NCBI GenBank assembly: GCA_033557675.1
Contig: JAWQRM010000280.1
Span: forward strand, 1-24,970
Source of the DNA: Coptodactyla brooksi
Lineage: Eukaryota > Arthropoda > Insecta > Coleoptera > Scarabaeidae
Direction: 5' to 3'
DNA: 24,970 bases
This document shows, piece after piece, positions 10,395 to 20,781 of this stretch; position 1 is the stretch's first letter; every line of letters starts with the position of its first letter. The position numbers and the translations under genes are program-made. The notes below the pieces were generated by a model, which had not been told where the DNA came from, did no database searches, and saw only the letters and a list, made by a program, of their open reading frames with translations.

Positions 10395-12708
10395 ATATAT
10401 TTTACATTTATACATAATTTGTTATAGTCACTAAAAGAAATAGATTATATAACTGTCAAAATTTGAGATGATAATACACTTTGATAGAAACATTTTACGC
10501 AAGGTTTATTCATTCTTAATAAGTTATAATGTAAAACAAAGAGTAATTAATTAGAGGAATAAAGGAATAATAAGTATAGTAACAATTTTATTATTTATAT
10601 TCCAAGTTATTAATTTTCTGACTTGCCAAAAAAATAGAATGATTTAAATTGCTTAGCATTTGACAAAGATAAATTACTAATTTTTGTCATTACGTATTTA
10701 ACGTTAAAAGCAGTTTGTATTTACAGACAAGGTAAGAAGATTTTGCATTTATAATGTGTTATAGTAACTAAAAGAAGTGAGGTTATGTAGCTGTCAAAAT
10801 TTGACAGGTGACACATGAAGTTGAGGCTATGAATAAGTTTAAAATTCCACTTTTGACAGCTTCAAAACGAGGTTATATAACTGTCAAAATTTGACATGGT
10901 ACGTGATATGCTTTAAAAGAATCATTTTAGGCAAGGTTTAAATGAAAGAAAAACAATATTTTTCGTATTAAAATATATATAACTGATAAAACTATTTTAC
11001 ATTGCTAAATAATTCACATAGTTTATATTCATTCTCACTAAATTATAATTTCCAATAAAGAGTAATTAGAGAAATAAACCGTATACAAATATAATGACAA
11101 TTTTTATTATTTACACTTCAAGTTATTATTTTCCAACTTAGGAAAAAATACAATTATATAAATTGTTTAGCATTTGGCAGAGATTAATTTCTGATTAACA
11201 TTTGTCAATGCAGATTTGACGTTAAAATCAGTTCATGTTTACAGAAACAAGATGAAAATATTTTACATTTATAATCTGTTAAGAGTAACTAAAAAGTGAG
11301 GTTGTATAACTATCAAAATTTGACAGTTAACCCTAAATGAACGGAAATGTTAGGTTATGTACCTGTTATGAATTTGACAGTTCCTGGATTTGAGGTTAAG
11401 ATGTGTCATGTTTGATTGTAATCTACATTGACTAAAGCTAAGAAAATTAAAACAAATATTTCTAATTCACTGATGTAATTAAATTGTTCCAGTAATCAAA
11501 AAAAGTGAGGTTATATAACTGTCAAAATTTGACAGTTCGTAAACAAAGTTGAGGTTATAAATTAGTTTAAAATGTCACTTTTGACATCTTGATGAGGTTT
11601 TACAACTGTCAAAATTCGACATAATGAAAAATAGAAACATTTTAAGCCAAGGTTAAATTAAGGAAAAACAAAGTCTGTTTCTCGTATAGTTTATTCATTC
11701 TCAATAAATTATAATTTACACTAGAGTGATTAATTAGAGGAATAAAGTGTATAGCAATCTAATAAAAATTTTATTATTTACACTCCCAGTTATTATTTTC
11801 AACTTAGGAAAAAAATACAATTATATAAACTGTTTAGCATTTGACAGAGATTAATTTCTGATTAACATTTGTCAATGCCTATTTGACATTAAAATCAGTT
11901 CGTGTTTACAGAGACAAGATAAAAATATTTTACATTTATAACTTGTTATAGTAACTAAAAAAGTGAGGCTGTATAACTGTCAAAATTTGACAGTTAACCC
12001 TAAATGAACGGAAATGTTAGGTTATGTACCTGTCATGAATTTGACAGTTTCTGAATTTGAGGTTATGATATGTGTCATTTTTGACAACTGAATTACAGGT
12101 TATGTAGCTGTCTACCTTCATCTTTCAATTCCAGTAAAATAGTTTAAATTGTTATCTGCATTAACTAAAGCTAAGAAAATTAAAATTAATATTCTAATTC
12201 ACTGATGTAATTAAATTGTTACAGTAATCACAAAAGTGAGGTTATATAACTGTCAAAATTTGACAGTTCGTAAAGTTGAGGTTATAAATTAGTTTAAAAT
12301 GTCACTTTTGACATCTTGATGAGATTATACAACTGTCAAAATTCGACATGATGAAAAATAGAAACATTTTAAGCGAGGGTTAAATTAAGGAAAAACAAAG
12401 TCTGTTTCTCGTATAGTTTATTCATTCTTAATAAATTATAATTTACAATAAAGAGTAATTAATTAGAGGAATAAAGCGTATATAAGTATAATGACAATTT
12501 TATTATTTACACTCCAAGTTGTTAATTCTTCGACTCCTTAAAAATACTTGATGTACGATAGATTTGAAATGTTTTACGACAATCACAAGAACTTTTTTTT
12601 GCCACCGCGAAAAATAATACAATTATTTAAATTCTTTAGCACACCACAGAGATAAATTACTGATCAACTTTTGTCAGTATGTTTTTTAACGTTAAAAGCA
12701 GTTCGAGT
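10395..12708. repeat. Tandem array beyond SUCLA2, units include its 3' UTR and stop region
   Basis: Units start with TTTTACATTTATA and (G)TTATAGTAACTAAAAGAAGTG near 10402, 10743, 11263 and 11928. The last interval (11334 to 12001) is 667 bases. Each unit carries one or more palindromes of the type CTGTCAAAATTTGACAG (exact at 10791, 11519, 11977 and 12250). Each then has a stretch ending in TTTATTATTTACACTCCAAG and AAAAGCAGTT(C/T)G..TTTACAG. That last part is the SUCLA2 3' UTR through its stop codon: compare copies ending near 10727, 11243 and 11910 with the true gene end at 12716. The array therefore merges directly into the gene. Confidence 0.85.
12499..12504 (-). promoter_or_regulatory. Candidate poly(A) signal AATAAA of SUCLA2
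   Basis: It is the first AATAAA on the minus strand after the stop, about 205 bases downstream. It lies in a stretch (TTTATTATTTACACTCCAAG) that recurs in the downstream repeat units. Confidence 0.5.
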
Positions 12709-12872
12709 TTACAGAGGCATTTCGAAGTTAACGTCGAGTTTCGCGTCCCTAGCTAAACTAACAATACTGGACAGTTTAACAGCTAAACGTGCCGCCTCGT
12801 CTAAATTGTCTACTGGCAGAATTTTCATTTCGGAACTTGCGATAATCACCTTCGCGTCGTCCACATTTGTAC
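12709..12872 (-). CDS. SUCLA2: SUCLA2 exon 5: C-terminus and stop
   Basis: The acceptor TTGTTCGCAG is followed by (G)TNVDDAKVIIASSEMK. The exon continues LDEAARLAVKLSSIV and ends DVNFEMPL, with stop TAA at 12711-12709. The stop-codon surroundings (CTGTAAAC on the gene strand) are shared with the array units to the left. Confidence 0.94.
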
Positions 12873-15800
12873 CTGCGAACAAGAATTGACAGTTGACTCT
12901 TACGAAGCCAGTACGTAAGGGTCATTTTAGGATTTACCTTGTAAACGACAAATAATTGGAATTTTCAGTTTTAAATCCTTCGCCGCGGCTACGATACCCT
13001 CCGCTATGACATCACACCTCATAATACCACCAAAGATGTTCACCAATATGGAATACACTTTCGGATCGGCAGTGATAATCTTAAAAGCTTCTTTGACAGC
13101 TGTGGCCGTAGCTCCGCCCCCGACGTCCAAGAAGTTAGCAGGTTGTCCACCATGTAAAGAAATAATGTCCATAGTAGCCATGGCCAACCCAGCACCATTG
13201 ACCAAACACCCGATATTACCGTCCAACGCGATGTAATTCAAGTTAAACTTGGACGCCTGCACCTCCTTCTCGTCCTCTTGCGTCCAGTCGCGGAGCGCAA
13301 AGACCTCCTTCTGCCTAAAGTCAGCGTTATCGTCAAACCTTACTTTAGCATCGAGTGCATAGAACTTTTCCCCCGCGTCTTCCGCGTAAGGGTTAATTTC
13401 GATTAGGAGAGCGTCCTTCTCGCAGAACAGCTTGTACATGTTCATCAAGAGAGCCACCGTGTTGTCCATCTGCTTCTCTAGACCCACCTTCTTCACGACC
13501 TTCTGCGCCTGCTCCTTCGTTATGCCCCTCATTATGTCGATCGGCTCGTACGTAATCGCGTCCGGATTTTCCGCCGCCACCTCCTCTATATTCACCCCTC
13601 CCTGGGACGACGCGATCACTACAGGACCCTAAAAGAACGGAAATGTTAGGTTATGTGCCTGTCATAAATTTGACAGTTCCTGGATTTGAGGTTATGTTAT
13701 GTGTCATTTTTGACAACTGAATAACAGGTTATGTAGCTGTCAAACTTCGACTTTATCTTTCAAATTCAGTAAAATCTTTTTAATTGCTATCTACATTAAC
13801 TAAAGCTAAGAAAATTAAAACTATTATTCGAATTCACTAATATAATTAAATTGTTATAATAAAAAAAAGTCAGGTTATATAACTGTCAAAATTTGACAGT
13901 TCATACACAAAGTTGAGGTTATGCATTAATTTAAAGTGTCATATTTGACAGCTTGAAAACGAGGTGGTATAACTATCAATATTTGACATAATCCATCATA
14001 CTTGAAAGGCATCGCTGCCAACTTTCATGTACAAAATTAATTCACGAAATTAAATACACAAAATAATTTCAAAACTATTTTTATTGAACAATAATTTTTA
14101 GGAATAATCAAAATTTAGAAATAAAACTACAGGCAGATTATGGTGATATGAAACAATCTCTTCTAGAGATATTTCTATGTACATTGTAATCGATGTTTAA
14201 TTGAATTGTGAAGTTAACTAAAAAATGTGTTAGCATTTTCTAATTGGCTTAGTTGGTTAAAATTAATCATAGCTACTGCATTTAAAGCACATTTAAGAAA
14301 GCTAAGGTATTTGTGTAAATGCACTAGTGAATGTAGTCCTAATGATGATTAGGACACTATGGACACCAAAAGAACGGATATGTTAGGTTATGTACCTGTC
14401 ATGAAGTTATGATATGTGTCATTCTTGACAACTGAATGACAGGTTATGCAGCTGTCAAACGTCGATCTTTCACATCCGGTAAAATCTTTTTAATTGTTAC
14501 CTACATTAACTAAAGCTAAGAAAATTAAAACTAATATTCTAATGCACTAACGTAATTAAATTGTTATAATAATCAAAAAAGTGAGGTTATCTAACTGTCA
14601 AAATTTGACAGTTCATACACAAAGTTGAGGTTATGCATTAATTCAAAGTGTCATATTTGACAGCTTGAAAATGAGGTTGTATAACTGTCAATATTTGACA
14701 TGACACGGCATACACTTAACAACATTTACATGTATAAATATAACTCGCATAGTTTGTTCCATTTTTAATAAATTATAACTTACAACAAAGAGTAATTGAT
14801 TAGAAGAATAAAGAGTATATAAGTATAATAACAATTTTACTTTTTACACTGCAAGTTATTAATTTTTCGACTTAAGTAAAAAAGCCCATAAAATGCATAA
14901 GTTAAATCCACATTCTATTTTAATAGAAAATTAATTAAAAAGCAACATTGCAAAAATCAAATCTCATTTTTGACAATCAAAAGTGAATTTTGATATAGCT
15001 GTCAAAATTTGAAGCTACCATTTATAATAACTAATAATAACTAAAGAAAGTTCGACAAAAAACATTTTAGAATACATGCAGTAACGGAAGATTTTCATTT
15101 TTATTGAAATAAAAATCAAAACCATTTAAACCTGAGCTTATATTACTATTAAAATACAATTAAAATTATTCATATATTTGAGACTATCTATCTGGATTTA
15201 ACAAATAGTTTAAGAAACTTTAAAATCACGTTCAGATAACCGAAATCGAAACTGAAGTTCTTTTTATCAGAGATAAGGGTGTAGTAATCGAAATTGTAAT
15301 TAAAAGATAAGATATGTTGCAATATCGTCAATATCTATCGACAATATTGCATTTTTCGTTTACCATTACTCATCAGCCTACATTTAATAAACAGTAGTTT
15401 ATTAAATGTAGGCTGATAGCCTCAAATGTATGAATAATTTTCTTAGGCTTTGCTTTAAAATCCTTTCTTAAAGTGAGGTTACATCCAAACTAACCCAACC
15501 CAATATTTTATGAAGTTTTACAATCAAAATCTGATGAATATTATAATAACCAGAAACAAAATTGCATACCAATGCATACCACCATGCATACCAATAAACA
15601 TAACAAAAGTGTCTTTAATAGTAATTAATATTTAGTGAGGTTATATAATTAGCAAACTTTACAATTTTGTTTTAACGTTACAATTTTTCAGATCTTTTAC
15701 AATTTTAAGGAGCTTTTTATCAGAAAAAAGCGTACAATACAAACGTTAAATCCGCATTCTAATAGGAAATTCATTAAAAAGTAAAATTGCAGAAAACAAA

Positions 15801-17609
15801 ATGTCGCTTTTGGCAATCGAAAGTGAGGTTATATCCCTGTCAAAATTTGATGCTACAATTTTTCAGATTTTTTACAATTTTAAGCAGTTTTTTATCAAAA
15901 AAGTAACAAAATTACAAAGTAGAGATGTTAAATCCACATTCTACTTTAATAGGAAAGCAATTAAAAAGCGAAATTGCAGAAACCAAAATGTCAACATTGC
16001 AGAATGTCAATTTTGTCAATTGAAAGTGAGGTTATGTAACTATCAAACTTTCACTTTTACAATTTTTCAGATCTCTTACAATTTTAAGGAGCTTTTTATA
16101 AGAAAAAGCGTACAAAACAAACGTTAAATCCACATGCTAATGGGAAATTCATTAAAAAGTAAAATTGCAGAAAACAAAATGTCATTTTTGGCAATCGAAA
16201 GTGAGGTTGTATACCTGTCAAAATTTGATGCCACAATTTTTCAGATTTTTTACAATATTGAGCAGTTTTTTACCAAAAAAGTGAGAAAATTATAAAGTAT
16301 AGATGTTAACTCCACATTCTATTTTAACAGGAAAGTAATTAAAAAGCGAAATTGCAGAAACCAAAATGTCAACATTGCAAAATGTCAATTTTGTCAATTG
16401 AAAGTGAGGTTATGTAACTATCAAACTTTAACGGTACAATTTTTCAGATCTTTTACAATTTTAAGGAGCTTTTTATAAGAAAAAAGCGTACAATACAAAC
16501 TTTAAATCCACATTCTAATGGGAAATTCATTAGAAATAAAATTGCAGAAAACAAAATGTCATTTTTGACAATCGAAAGTGAGGTTATATACCTGTCAAAA
16601 TTTGACACCACGATTCTTCATATCTTTTACAATTTTAAGAAGCTTTTTATAAAAAATAGTAAAAAATCGTGTAGAATATAAACGTTAAATCCACATTCTA
16701 ATAGGAAATTTATTAAAAAGTAAAATTGCAGAAAACGAAATGTCATTTTTGACAATCGAAAGTGAGGTTATATATCTGTCAAAATTTGACACCAATTTGC
16801 AGAAATCAGAATATCAACTTTGACAACTAGATGTGAGGTTATGTAACTGTCAAAATTTGACAGTAATTCAACTGTTTAAAGTCATTTCTAACCTAAAAAC
16901 CACGATAGAATACATACGTTAAATGCACGTTCCATCATAATTGCGAAATAATATTCCTTTCTCGGAAATTTTCTTTCGGTAACCATAACAGAATTACAAA
17001 TTCTTCCTTTTTCTCCTGTTTGCTTAGTGACTAAATACTGTCCAAGCATTTTTCCAGAAATTTCAGCCGCCTCCTCCGGCCTGTACACAAAAACAAGTTA
17101 AGAAATAATTTAATTAACGCCGCTTAAAATAACCTACGAGTAGACCATTCGAACGCCTCCTTTAAGACCATTTTTAAAGGAGCCCTTCCCGCGTCCGCCG
17201 GCCAAAACCTGAGCTTTTAACACGAGATCTTTCGTGTTCAGTTTAGCGGCGATCTCCTTGGCCTCCTCTTTCGTTTTGGCGACGCCGAAATTCGGAACCT
17301 GTATCCCGCCATTCTTTAATATCGTGTAACTCACGTACTCGTGAACGCTCAGGTTTCTCGATTGGCAAACGGTGCCCAGGATCTAAAATAAAAGCCTCCG
17401 TTACATAATCCGTATATATTTTTAATTCGATCAGGTGTTTAAGGGCGAATTTTATTAATTAAAACAAAAGCGATAAGAAGTTAGCGAGCCGTACCTGTGA
17501 TTGGACGGAAACGCGAAAACAACGGAATATCGGAATCACGCCCACTTACCTTCGGTGCGTTTTTTAAAATTGTTTTTTCGGCCAAAACCGTTCTTAGTAT
17601 GGTCGCCAT
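12709..17609 (-). CDS. SUCLA2: Succinyl-CoA ligase [ADP-forming] beta subunit, mitochondrial, complete, 5 exons
   Basis: Exons in gene order are 17609-17550, 17382-17138, 17080-16918, 13628-12938 and 12872-12709. Junction phases 0, 2, 0, 1 all agree and give 440 residues, close to the usual 440-465. The enzyme is the nucleotide-binding beta subunit that converts succinyl-CoA to succinate with ATP formation in the mitochondrial matrix. Residues 1-30 look like a transit peptide, and the mature part starts near SRNLSVHEY. An ATP-grasp region follows, with KAQVLAGGRGKG at about 76-87. TKQTGEKGRICN, SSQGGVNIE and IEINPY are conserved in this family. DGNIGCLVNGAGLAMATMD, GGGATA and NIFGGIMRCDVIAEGI belong to the ligase domain, and it ends ...FEMPL. 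The sequence resembles the ADP-forming (A-SUCL) type more than the GDP type. An in-frame ATG at 17735 could add 42 residues; 17609 is preferred because it gives a compact presequence. Confidence 0.96.
12938..13628 (-). CDS. SUCLA2: SUCLA2 exon 4: bulk of ligase domain
   Basis: The acceptor TTCTTTTAG precedes GPVVIASSQGGVNIE. The exon has 230 codons with NLNYIALDGNIGCLVNGAG and VNIFGGIMRCDVIAEG. It ends ...CRLQ plus G at donor GTAAAT (phase 1). It lies in a unique island of about 920 bases (exons 4-5 with the 65-base intron 4) between repeat units. Confidence 0.96.
13629..14000. repeat. Intron 3 copy of the SUCLA2-flank unit
   Basis: It starts at the exon 4 acceptor itself: CCCTAAAAGAACGGAAATG matches CCCTAAATGAACGGAAATG at 11331 and 11998. 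Similarity to both copies continues for about 350 bases, through CTAAAGCTAAGAAAATTAAA and the palindrome at 13883-13899. Confidence 0.85.
14001..14355 (+). repeat. Dispersed repeat, copy 2, in SUCLA2 intron 3
   Basis: This is the second copy of 9449-9820, in the same orientation. It ends in a perfect 8-base stem, GTCCTAAT-GATG-ATTAGGAC. It interrupts the flank units, so it appears to have been inserted between them. Confidence 0.75.
14366..14880. repeat. Second intron 3 copy of the SUCLA2-flank unit
   Basis: It begins AAAAGAACGGATATGTTAGG and carries CTGTCAAAATTTGACAG at 14595. It continues into a 3'-UTR-like part (TAATAAATTATAA, then GCAAGTTATTAATTTTTCGA), so it is close to a complete unit of the kind seen at 12001-12708. 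Confidence 0.82.
15319..15350. repeat. Small inverted repeat beside the 21-bp hairpin
   Basis: GCAATATCGTC at 15319-15329 pairs with GACAATATTGC at 15340-15350 with one mismatch and a 10-base loop. Confidence 0.7.
15372..15417. repeat. Perfect 21-bp hairpin, 4-base loop, in SUCLA2 intron 3
   Basis: Arms 15372-15392 and 15397-15417 are exact reverse complements (ATCAGCCTACATTTAATAAA plus C), separated by AGTA. The same arms do not recur in the other arrays as far as I can see. Confidence 0.92.
15563..15593 (+). repeat. Three short copies of TGCATACCA
   Basis: TGCATACCA occurs three times at 10- to 12-base spacing inside intron 3. Confidence 0.75.
16918..17080 (-). CDS. SUCLA2: SUCLA2 exon 3
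   Basis: The acceptor TTGTGTACAG lies right of 17080. The exon encodes PEEAAEISGKMLGQYL, TKQTGEKGRICN and EYYFAIMMERAFN. It ends at donor GTATGT, phase 0. Its last roughly 25 bases and the donor side recur in the intron 3 monomers that follow. Confidence 0.95.
17138..17382 (-). CDS. SUCLA2: SUCLA2 exon 2: start of ATP-grasp domain
   Basis: The acceptor TTTATTTTAG precedes ILGTVCQSRNLSVHEY. The exon contains LAGGRGKGSF and LKGGVRMVY, and it ends in TC at donor GTAGGT (phase 2). The split serine codon TC|G is completed by exon 3. Confidence 0.95.
17550..17609 (-). CDS. SUCLA2: SUCLA2 exon 1 (coding part): transit peptide
   Basis: It encodes MATILRTVLAEKTILKNAPK, a basic, hydroxylated stretch typical of a matrix-targeting signal. 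It ends at donor GTAAGTGG, phase 0. Confidence 0.85.
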
Positions 17610-17929
17610 TGCACGGGGAAAACTGGGACAAATCCAAATAGTGACGTTTTGCGACTGAAATTTATTACCGATCCTAGCACTACTACCTGCTACACAATGC
17701 GCAAAGTTAAACGCGCCAAATGCAACTGTTTTCAAAAATTCAAAGTACTACGTCGCAGCAGGCCACGGGCATTATGTCAACGTCAAATAATTTTTACGAT
17801 AAACAAAGATCGACCGGTTTGTAACCTTTAGTCGCCCCTGTATTATCTCTAGTGGATATTAAGGACATTTTTTTTCCATAGAAAAACGTTTTATACAATT
17901 ATATTACATCATTCGTAAACAACGTGATA
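17610..17929. promoter_or_regulatory. SUCLA2: SUCLA2 5' flank, promoter region by position
   Basis: This is the unique, less AT-rich sequence immediately upstream of the SUCLA2 start, before the array begins near 17930. The minus frame stays open through it to an ATG at 17735. No TATA box is evident on the minus strand. The promoter assignment is positional. Confidence 0.45.
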
Positions 17930-18841
17930 CTGTACTAATTAAACCTGTTATGACGCCAGTGTCCTTTTTTCTTTATGCAGAATTAACACGATTAATTACC
18001 ATAATTATCATAAATAAAGAACACATTGCCCATAAACAGTTTTTAGTAGCAGAAACTTTTCGATTTTGACAGTTGTATAACCTTAACGATAGTAAAACGA
18101 TAGTAATTGTCAATGTCAAATTCTTAACCTTTGTAACCTTTTATAACGTCAGTATTTTTTTTACCATATCACGATATCCGGTAGAATTAGCACGACCAAT
18201 TCCCACAATTATCAGAAATAAAGAACTTTTAGCTTATAAACAGCTTTTAGCAACATAAATTCTTCAATTTTGACAATTGCATAACCTGAATAATAACAAA
18301 ATAGAACTGTCAATGTCAAATCTGACATTTCCAAATATTCACTATCAATGTCAAATTATAGAATTAATTAATTGATTAACCACGGCTTTTTTTTTCTTCT
18401 TTTGACATTAACCGGTAGAATTAATACAATTAATTACCATAATTATTATAAATAAAGAACGTATTGCTTATAAACAGTTTTTGATAACAGATATTTTTCG
18501 ATTTTGGCAGTTACATAACCTTAACAATAGTAAAATAGAACAGTAAATGTCAAATCTGTCAATCTCAATGTCAAATCTGACATTTCAAATTTTCCCTTTA
18601 AAAATTTGATGCTCTAAATTTTATAATGTATTAATTAAACTTTTTATAAGTAGCAGAATTACTACCATAAATTGTCATAATTATCATAAATATCATAAAC
18701 AGTTTTTAGTAACAGAAATCTTTCGATTTTGACGGTTGTATAACCTTAACAATAACAAAATAAAACTGTCAATGTCAAATCTGACATTTCCAAACATTCA
18801 CCATCATAATATCAAATTATAGAATTAATTAATTGATAACC

Positions 18842-18916
18842 ACGGCTAATTTATCAAAAATAAATATAACAGACGCCAAAAAAGGAGATGTGATGGAAGT
18901 TTTTAATAGGATCAAA
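18842..18916 (+). pseudogene. Relic 1 of acetyltransferase exon 1 (start codon lost)
   Basis: It is 75 bases, the same as the real exon, and ends at GTAAATAATT where the real one has GTAAGTAATT. The ATG is ACG. The frame remains open as T-A-N-L-S-K-I-N-I-T-D-A-K-K-G-D-V-M-E-V-F-N-R-I-K. A possible internal ATG lies at the V-M-E position. Confidence 0.85.
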
Positions 18917-19449
18917 GTAAATAATTAAAAATTAACCTTAAAATTCTCCAATTAAAAATTGTATATTCTAACCTAATAATGTATTAATTAAATCTGTTAT
19001 GACGGCAATGTTTTTTTTTTCTTTGGCCATTAATCGGTAGAAATATATGATTAATTATCATAAACAAAGATTTAGCTTATAAACAATTTTTAGTGACAGA
19101 AATGTTTCGATTTTGACAGTTGCATAACCTTAACAATAACAAACCAGAACTGTCAATGTCAAATCTGACATTTCTAAATATTCACCATCATAATATCAAA
19201 TTATATAATTAATTGATAATCTATTTTTTTTCTTTTGACATTCACAGGTAGAATTAGCACGATTAATTGCCATAATTATCAGAAATAAAGAACATTTAGC
19301 TTATAAACAGTTTTTAATAACAGAAATTTTTAGATTTTGGCAGTTGCATAACCTCAATAATAACAAAACTGAACTGGTCATGTCAAATCTGACATTTCCA
19401 AATATTCACCATAATAATATCAAATTATACAATTAGTTAATTGATAACC

Positions 19450-19524
19450 ACGACTGATTTATTAAAAAGGAACATAAGAGAATCCAAAAAAGAGGATATG
19501 TCAAAAGTTTTCAACCTGATCAAA
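19450..19524 (+). pseudogene. Relic 2 of acetyltransferase exon 1 (start codon lost, GC donor)
   Basis: It is 75 bases with an open frame containing TDLLKRNIRESKKEDM and VFNLIK. ATG is replaced by ACG, and the donor reads AAA|GCAAGT. It is closest to relic 4, one higher-order period (1257) away. Confidence 0.85.
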
Positions 19525-20096
19525 GCAAGTAATAGAAAATTAACATTAAAATTCTCCAATTAACAATTTGATACTCTAACCTCAAAAAGTATTAATTAAA
19601 ACTGTTATAACACCAGTGTTTTTTTCTTCTTTTGACATTAACCGGTAGGATTAACACGATTAATTACCATAATTATTATAAATAAAAAACGTTTTTGATT
19701 ACAGTTTTTGATAACAGATATTTTTCGATTTTGGCAGTTACATAACCTTAACAATAGTAAAATAGAACAGTAAATGTCAAATCTGTCAATTTCAATGTCA
19801 AATCTGACATTTCAAATTTTCCATTTAAAAATTTGATGCTTTAAATTTTATAATGCATTAATTAAACGTTTTATAACGCCAGTATCCTTTTCTCTTGAAT
19901 TTAACCAGCAGAATTACTACCATAAATTGTCATAATTATAATAAATATCATAAACAGTTTTTAGTAACAGAAATCTTTCGATTTTGACGGTTGTATAACC
20001 TTAACAATAACAAAATAGAACTGTCAATGTGAAATCTGACATTTCCAAATATTCACCATCATAATATCAAATTATAGAATTAATTAATTGACAACC

Positions 20097-20172
20097 ACGG
20101 CTAATTTATCAAAAATAAATATAACAGACGCCAAAAAAAGGAGATGTGATGGAAGCTTTTAATAGGATCAAA
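20097..20172 (+). pseudogene. Relic 3 of acetyltransferase exon 1 (frameshifted)
   Basis: It is 76 bases. One extra A in the poly-A run before GGAGATGTG shifts the frame, and ATG is ACG. Otherwise it is nearly identical to relic 1, 1255 bases away. The donor is AAA|GTAAAT. Confidence 0.85.
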
Positions 20173-20706
20173 GTAAATAATTGAAAATTAACTTTAAAAT
20201 TTTCCAATTAAAAATTGTATACTCTAACCTAATAATGTATTAATTAAATCTGTTATGACGGCAATGTTTTTTTCTTTGGCCATTAATCGGTAGAAATATA
20301 TGATTAATTATCATAAACAAAGAACATTTAGCTTATAAACAATTTTTAGTGACAGATATGTTTCGATTTTGACAGTTGTATAACCTTTACAATAACAAAA
20401 CAGAACTGTCAATGTCAAATCTGACATTTCTAAATATTCACCATCATAATATCAAATTATATAATTAATTGATAATCTATTTTTTTTTCTTTTTACATTC
20501 ACAGGTAGAATTAGCACGATTAATTGCCATAATTATCAGAAATAAAGAACTTTTAGTTTATAAACAGTTTTTAATAACAGAAATTTTTCAATTTTGACAA
20601 TTCCATAACCTTAATAATAACAAAACAGAACTGGTCATGTCAAATCTGACATTTCCACATATTCACCATCATAATATCAAATTATAGAATTAATTAATTC
20701 ATAACC

Positions 20707-20781
20707 ATGGCTGATTTATTAAAAAGAAACCTAAGAGAATCCAAAAAAGAGGATATGTCAAAAGTTTTCAACCACATTAAA
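20707..20781 (+). pseudogene. Relic 4 of acetyltransferase exon 1, ATG and frame intact, possible alternative first exon
   Basis: It is exactly 75 bases with the same start context as the real exon (CCATGGCTGATTTA). It reads M-A-D-L-L-K-R-N-L-R-E-S-K-K-E-D-M-S-K-V-F-N-H-I-K in the same phase. The donor is AAA|GCAAGT, a GC-type site. Spliced to the acceptor at 21719 it would give a 162-residue protein differing only in the first 25 residues. Whether it is transcribed is unknown. I call it a relic because its sisters are decayed and the GC donor is shared with relic 2. Confidence 0.7.

Larger units (their letters stand above)
14881..16860. repeat. Intron 3 monomer array containing exon 3 ends; periods about 175 and 204 alternate
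   Basis: ACAATTTTTCAGAT-type starts lie at 15680, 15855, 16059, 16233, 16436 and 16610. Spacings of 175, 204, 174, 203 and 174 make a dimeric unit of about 378 bases. Each monomer has (G)TTAAATCCACATTCTA, AAATTGCAGAAAAC, AATCGAAAGTGAGGTTATA and CTGTCAAAATTTGA. The GTTAAATCCACATTCT block recurs near 14903, 15746, 15927, 16123, 16306, 16501 and 16684. It corresponds to the exon 3 end at 16918 (GTTAAATGCACGTTCCAT). Between 15010 and 15680 the array is interrupted by other sequence. Confidence 0.85.

Noticed and set aside
15801..16127. 108-codon plus-strand open frame in SUCLA2 intron 3
   Set aside because: It is built from two tandem monomers, is low-complexity, and shows no protein signature.
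17481..17735. SUCLA2 start at the upstream in-frame ATG (17735)
   Set aside because: The added 42 residues are not typical of the family, and MATILRTVLAEK gives a normal transit peptide. It is kept only as an alternative.
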